Below are positions 63,114 to 64,000 of a stretch of 64,000 bases of DNA, one piece after another. This DNA comes from Aricia agestis (taxonomy: Eukaryota; Arthropoda; Insecta; Lepidoptera; Lycaenidae): assembly GCF_905147365.1 (NCBI RefSeq), contig NC_056417.1:15708501-15772500 (forward strand), read 5' to 3'. The position numbers and the translations under genes are program-made. Under the pieces are notes generated by a model that was not told the origin of the DNA, did no database searches, and saw only the letters and a program-made list of their open reading frames with translations. Position 1 is the stretch's first letter, and the number at the start of each line of letters is the position of its first letter.

Positions 63114-63807
63114 GCACTGCCATGAATGTCTCCATACACCAAACTCACACTGCACTAGGGACTGTGTCAAAATAAATCAAGTCACAGAACACACCTACTT
63201 AGGACTAGTTATTGACCATAAATTTAATTGGGAAAACCACATAAATAAAGTTTGTGATAAACTAAGAATTATATTGTCAACATTTTATATAATACAGCAT
63301 TCTGTACCACGAAATATACAATTACTTACTTATAAAACACTGGTAGAAAGTTTAATAGCTTATGGTTTAAGTAGTTACGGACGCACCTATAAATCATACT
63401 TAGATCACATTTATAACATTCAATACAGGATTTTGAAGTTAATTGTATCCCCTAAAATTAAAAATCAGTACTCGGACAATCCTCTAGGTCTGTTTAGATA
63501 TTGTGGTGTCCTTCCCATACATACTAAGGTTGAGTATGCACTGCTTACTGAACAATATTTTCGTTATGATATTCAATCATTAAAAAGTCACCATAAATTT
63601 ACACGAAGTATAGCATTAAAAAAACTATGTACACCGAAATTGATTAATGAATATGGCAAAAGAACCTCTCATTATATAATACCACACGTAATTAACAATT
63701 TACCTGAATATACTAAAAAGAAAATTACTAAAAGAAATATTAAACATGTATTAAAAACATATTATTTTGATAAACTCGAAGGACAATTTAATAATATTTG
63801 TACTTAA
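63106..63807 (+). pseudogene. Non-LTR retrotransposon RT, C-terminal part (a different LINE family)
   Basis: Open for ~230 codons: CHECLHTPNSHCTRDCVK, TYLGLVIDHKFNWENHINKV, TYKTLVESLIAYGLSSYG and YNIQYRILKLIV, ending FNNICT and TAA at 63805-63807. The YLGLVID…W..HI…K motif followed by YGLSSYG is the thumb/connection part of jockey-superfamily RTs. It lacks the catalytic palm, being 5'-truncated at the SINE junction. The sequence differs clearly from the two CR1-type copies at the left. The 3' UTR runs past ~63900. Confidence 0.75.
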
Positions 63808-64000
63808 TTAAACACTTCAATAATATTTGTAATTAAACTCAATAATTAAATAGTGTAATATCAAAACATCCCGTATAGTGTTGTAACTTGTTTACTTATT
63901 AAGGTAGGTATTTACGCACCAAGCGGCGCAGCGAACATAAATGGTTTTATATCAGTTATGAAGTCCCATCTGCCCGCTCGATGCAAATTATAACTCGAAT
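63808..64000 (+). other. LINE 3' flank, end undefined
   Basis: CAATAATATTTGTA recurs in the coding end and just after it (63787 and 63820). No poly(A) or microsatellite tail is seen before the window ends. Confidence 0.35.

Overview
The window is nuclear DNA from an insect, almost certainly a moth or butterfly (Lepidoptera). The evidence is a spliced two-domain C-type lectin gene of the immulectin type, CR1/jockey-type LINEs with TTTTGA-repeat 3' ends, a pyrimidine-tract SINE present in at least 14 copies, tRNA-headed SINEs and many lepidopteran-style MITEs. It is AT-rich and dominated by mobile elements. Family names below come from sequence recognition, not from a search.

Layout. 1-15445: an internally deleted CR1/jockey-type LINE (ORF1 with an SGNH-like end fused almost directly to reverse transcriptase). 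It is split in the RT catalytic region by a 12,860-bp foldback element (1595-14454) with matching long terminal inverted repeats and an exact 9-bp target duplication. The foldback arms are arrays of an exact 182-bp monomer, about 40 copies in one orientation and about 27 inverted. 15507-17433: an R1-like LINE fragment and a second, 5'-truncated CR1 copy. 17434-32480: SINEs, MITEs, palindromes, a TTA-flanked 1.2-kb element, and one isolated membrane-anchor exon (25394-25540, minus). 32482-36650: a Ty1/copia retrotransposon (minus) with a 1235-residue uninterrupted polyprotein but no 5' LTR. 36660-39800: LINE tails and repeats.

39807-47900 is the host-gene part. A complete six-exon dual-CRD lectin gene (43985-47841, minus, 297 aa, all introns phase 1) lies upstream of a paralogue keeping only its last four exons (39807-41394, minus) and carrying a 1-bp frameshift in the last exon. 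Between them, on the opposite strand, sits an orphan lectin first exon with its own promoter-like sequence (42052-42091). 48000-64000 returns to repeats, with palindromic MITEs, a 2-kb region of iterated short phrases (55900-57930) and another LINE RT end (63106-63807).

The most notable items are the giant foldback element with its higher-order 8-monomer repeat, the rearranged lectin cluster with an inverted orphan exon and a likely gene-conversion tract, and several non-coding loci built of iterated short phrases that I cannot assign to a known family.
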